From positions 576,040 through 640,039 of the forward strand of contig NZ_MVOI01000006.1 of the NCBI RefSeq assembly GCF_002283555.1: a DNA stretch of 64,000 nt, read 5' to 3'. Under the pieces are notes generated by a model. The model saw only the letters and a list, made by a program, of their open reading frames with translations. It made no database searches and was not told where the DNA came from. The position numbers and the translations under genes were made by a program. This DNA comes from Rubrivirga sp. SAORIC476 (GTDB lineage: Bacteria; Bacteroidota; Rhodothermia; Rhodothermales; Rubricoccaceae). How positions within the stretch are numbered: position 1 is the stretch's first letter; the number at the start of each line of letters is the position of its first letter. Shown here in pieces: positions 62,640 to 64,000 of the stretch.

Positions 62640-64000
62640 ATGCTTCGTTCCTTCCTGCTCCTCACCCTGGCCGTACTCGCGTCCGCGTCGGCCACTGCTC
62701 AGTCCGCCCCGCCCCTCACCGTCGAGCCGTACCTGTTCGAGGCTGGCGACGGGCGGTCCGTCGAGGCCGAACTCGGACGATTCCACGTCCCGGAGAACCG
62801 GGCGCGGGCGGACGGGCGGACCCTCGAACTCACCTTCGTCCGCTTCCCGAGCACGAGCCCGACGCCGGGCCCGCCCATCGTCTACCTCGCGGGCGGCCCC
62901 GGCGGGTCGGGAATCGGGACGGCGCGGGGCACGCGCTTCGACCTCTTCCAGTCGCTCCGCGAGGTCGCCGACGTGATCGCGTTCGACCAGCGGGGCACGG
63001 GCCTTTCAGAAGGCCCCCCCGAGTGCCCGCACCAGGTCACGCTGTCGCTCGACGCGACCCCGCGGGAGGCCGTCGCCGACGCCTATGCCGACGCCACCCG
63101 GGCGTGCCTGGCCCACTGGCGCCGCCTCGGCGTGGACCTGGGCGCCTACAACACCGAGGAGAGTGCCGACGACCTGGACGCGCTGCGAGAGGCGCTGGGC
63201 GCGGACCAGATCTCGCTCTGGGCGATCAGCTATGGCACGCACCTCGCGCTCTCGACGATCCGGCGCCACCCCGAGTTCATCGCGCGGGCCGTGCTCGCAG
63301 GCGTCGAGGGGCCCGATCACACGCTCAAGCTGCCGTCCGACCAGCAGGCCTTACTGGTCGAGATCGACCGCCGCAACCGGGTCCAGAATCCGGAGGCGCC
63401 GTCGCTCCTCGCCGACATGGAGGCCGTCCTCGACCGGCTTCGGACCGACCCCGTGACGGTCGAGACCGAGGTCGAGGGCGAGGCCGTCGCGGTCGGCGTC
63501 GGCGCGTTCGAGGTGCAGTGGCTCGCGGCCAACCTCCTCGGCGGGCCGGAACTCTCGATGCAACTCCCGGCGCTGTTCGCGGCCATGCGGGCGGACGACT
63601 TCTCGGGCGTGGCGCCGTGGCTCGTCTACCTCAAGGCCCCCGCTCCGATCGGCGCGATGTCGTCGGCGATGGACGCGGCCTCCGGGGCCTCGCTCCTGCG
63701 CCGGGCTCGGATCGCGAGCGAGGCGCGGCGGACGGTGCTGGGCGACGCCATCAACGTTCCCGGTCCCATCCTCGGCGCAGTGCTCCGGGTGCCCGACCTC
63801 GGTCCCGCTTTCCGCCAGCCGGTCGTGTCGGACGTGCCGACGCTGTTCATCAGCGGCACGCTGGACGGGCGGACGCCGGCGAGCAACGCCGACGAGGTCC
63901 GCGCCGGGTTCTCGCGCCACGCCCACCTCGTGATCGACGGGGCCGGGCACTCGGACCCGCTCTTCCTCGGCTCGCCCGTCATCCTGGAACGGATGCGGAC
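62640..64000 (+). CDS. exported alpha/beta hydrolase (peptidase family S33-like), 3' end outside window
   Basis: At least 453 residues, open at the right edge. Signal peptide MLRSFLLLTLAVLASASATA. Hydrolase landmarks: PIVYLAGGPGGSGIGTAR (oxyanion region), VIAFDQRGTGLSEGPPEC, nucleophile Ser in LWAISYGTHLALSTIRR, acid in FISGTLDGRTPASN and His in LVIDGAGHSDPLFL. The arrangement fits prolyl-aminopeptidase/tripeptidyl-peptidase-like S33 enzymes acting outside the cytoplasm. The element just before the nucleophile is A-I-S-Y-G, not G-x-S-x-G. The remaining C terminus should be short. Confidence 0.88.
   Translation, partial: MLRSFLLLTLAVLASASATAQSAPPLTVEPYLFEAGDGRSVEAELGRFHVPENRARADGRTLELTFVRFPSTSPTPGPPIVYLAGGPGGSGIGTARGTRFDLFQSLREVADVIAFDQRGTGLSEGPPECPHQVTLSLDATPREAVADAYADATRACLAHWRRLGVDLGAYNTEESADDLDALREALGADQISLWAISYGTHLALSTIRRHPEFIARAVLAGVEGPDHTLKLPSDQQALLVEIDRRNRVQNPEAPSLLADMEAVLDRLRTDPVTVETEVEGEAVAVGVGAFEVQWLAANLLGGPELSMQLPALFAAMRADDFSGVAPWLVYLKAPAPIGAMSSAMDAASGASLLRRARIASEARRTVLGDAINVPGPILGAVLRVPDLGPAFRQPVVSDVPTLFISGTLDGRTPASNADEVRAGFSRHAHLVIDGAGHSDPLFLGSPVILERMR

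Overview
The window is a GC-rich bacterial chromosome segment, about 65-70% GC by eye. Several things point to the Bacteroidota/Rhodothermota side of the tree, most plausibly a marine Rhodothermales relative of Rubrivirga/Rubricoccus. These are a secreted M36 peptidase with a Por/T9SS-type C-terminal sorting tail, a Bacteroidota-style LptE, a DUF4919-like secreted protein, a BshA glycosyltransferase, LytS/LytTR signalling, and start codons that lack Shine-Dalgarno sequences. The taxonomic placement is inference; no 16S gene is present.

Left chromosomal arm (1-32,300). These are mostly housekeeping and envelope genes: a [2Fe-2S] ferredoxin-like protein, CutC, a three-gene overlapping set (sigma-54 activator, LptE, family-2 glycosyltransferase), a hybrid histidine kinase, the GTPase Der, an extracytoplasmic methionine-sulfoxide repair trio (MsrA plus two single-cysteine MsrB), two translationally coupled photolyase/cryptochrome paralogues, a soluble lytic transglycosylase, an SRA-HNH modification-dependent endonuclease, an EcsC-family protein, a sigma-54 response regulator, a thioredoxin-fold protein, UppP, the M36 peptidase, RqcH and an ABC-F ATPase. 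A family of GC-rich palindromes (core GCCTCGG-NN-CCGAGGC) recurs between genes, and a 21-bp tandem array lies at about 27.77-28.02 kb.

Integrated island (about 32,337-47,521, 15.1 kb). It sits in tRNA-Thr(CGT). The 3' half of the tRNA is repeated at the far end, doubled GTACGGCA arm-type motifs lie inside each end, and a tyrosine integrase with small HTH proteins is at the right end. The cargo is a complete type III-like restriction-modification pair (mod/res), a phage gene-II/X-like replication initiator beside iteron-like repeats, and a cluster of unrecognised genes. Those genes read outward from a divergent control region that has three matched operator dyads and two sigma70-like promoters. 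The T-stems of the two tRNA ends differ by compensatory changes, so the present tRNA-Thr 3' half appears to have come with the island.

Right chromosomal arm (47,600-64,000). It holds a kinase-fold-like orphan, a TPM-domain protein, a DUF885 protein, RlpA, BshA, a small lipoprotein, a beta-barrel protein, a baeRF-type protein beside a sigma-factor-like gene, a secreted endonuclease/exonuclease/phosphatase, a SleB-like cell-wall hydrolase, PdxB, a LytTR regulator/LytS kinase pair, and an alpha/beta hydrolase cut by the window end. Intergenic gaps longer than about 300 bases (12.7-13.1, 24.3-24.66 and 27.6-28.0 kb) are described as features. The tRNA/att gap at 32.4-32.6 kb is covered by its own entries.
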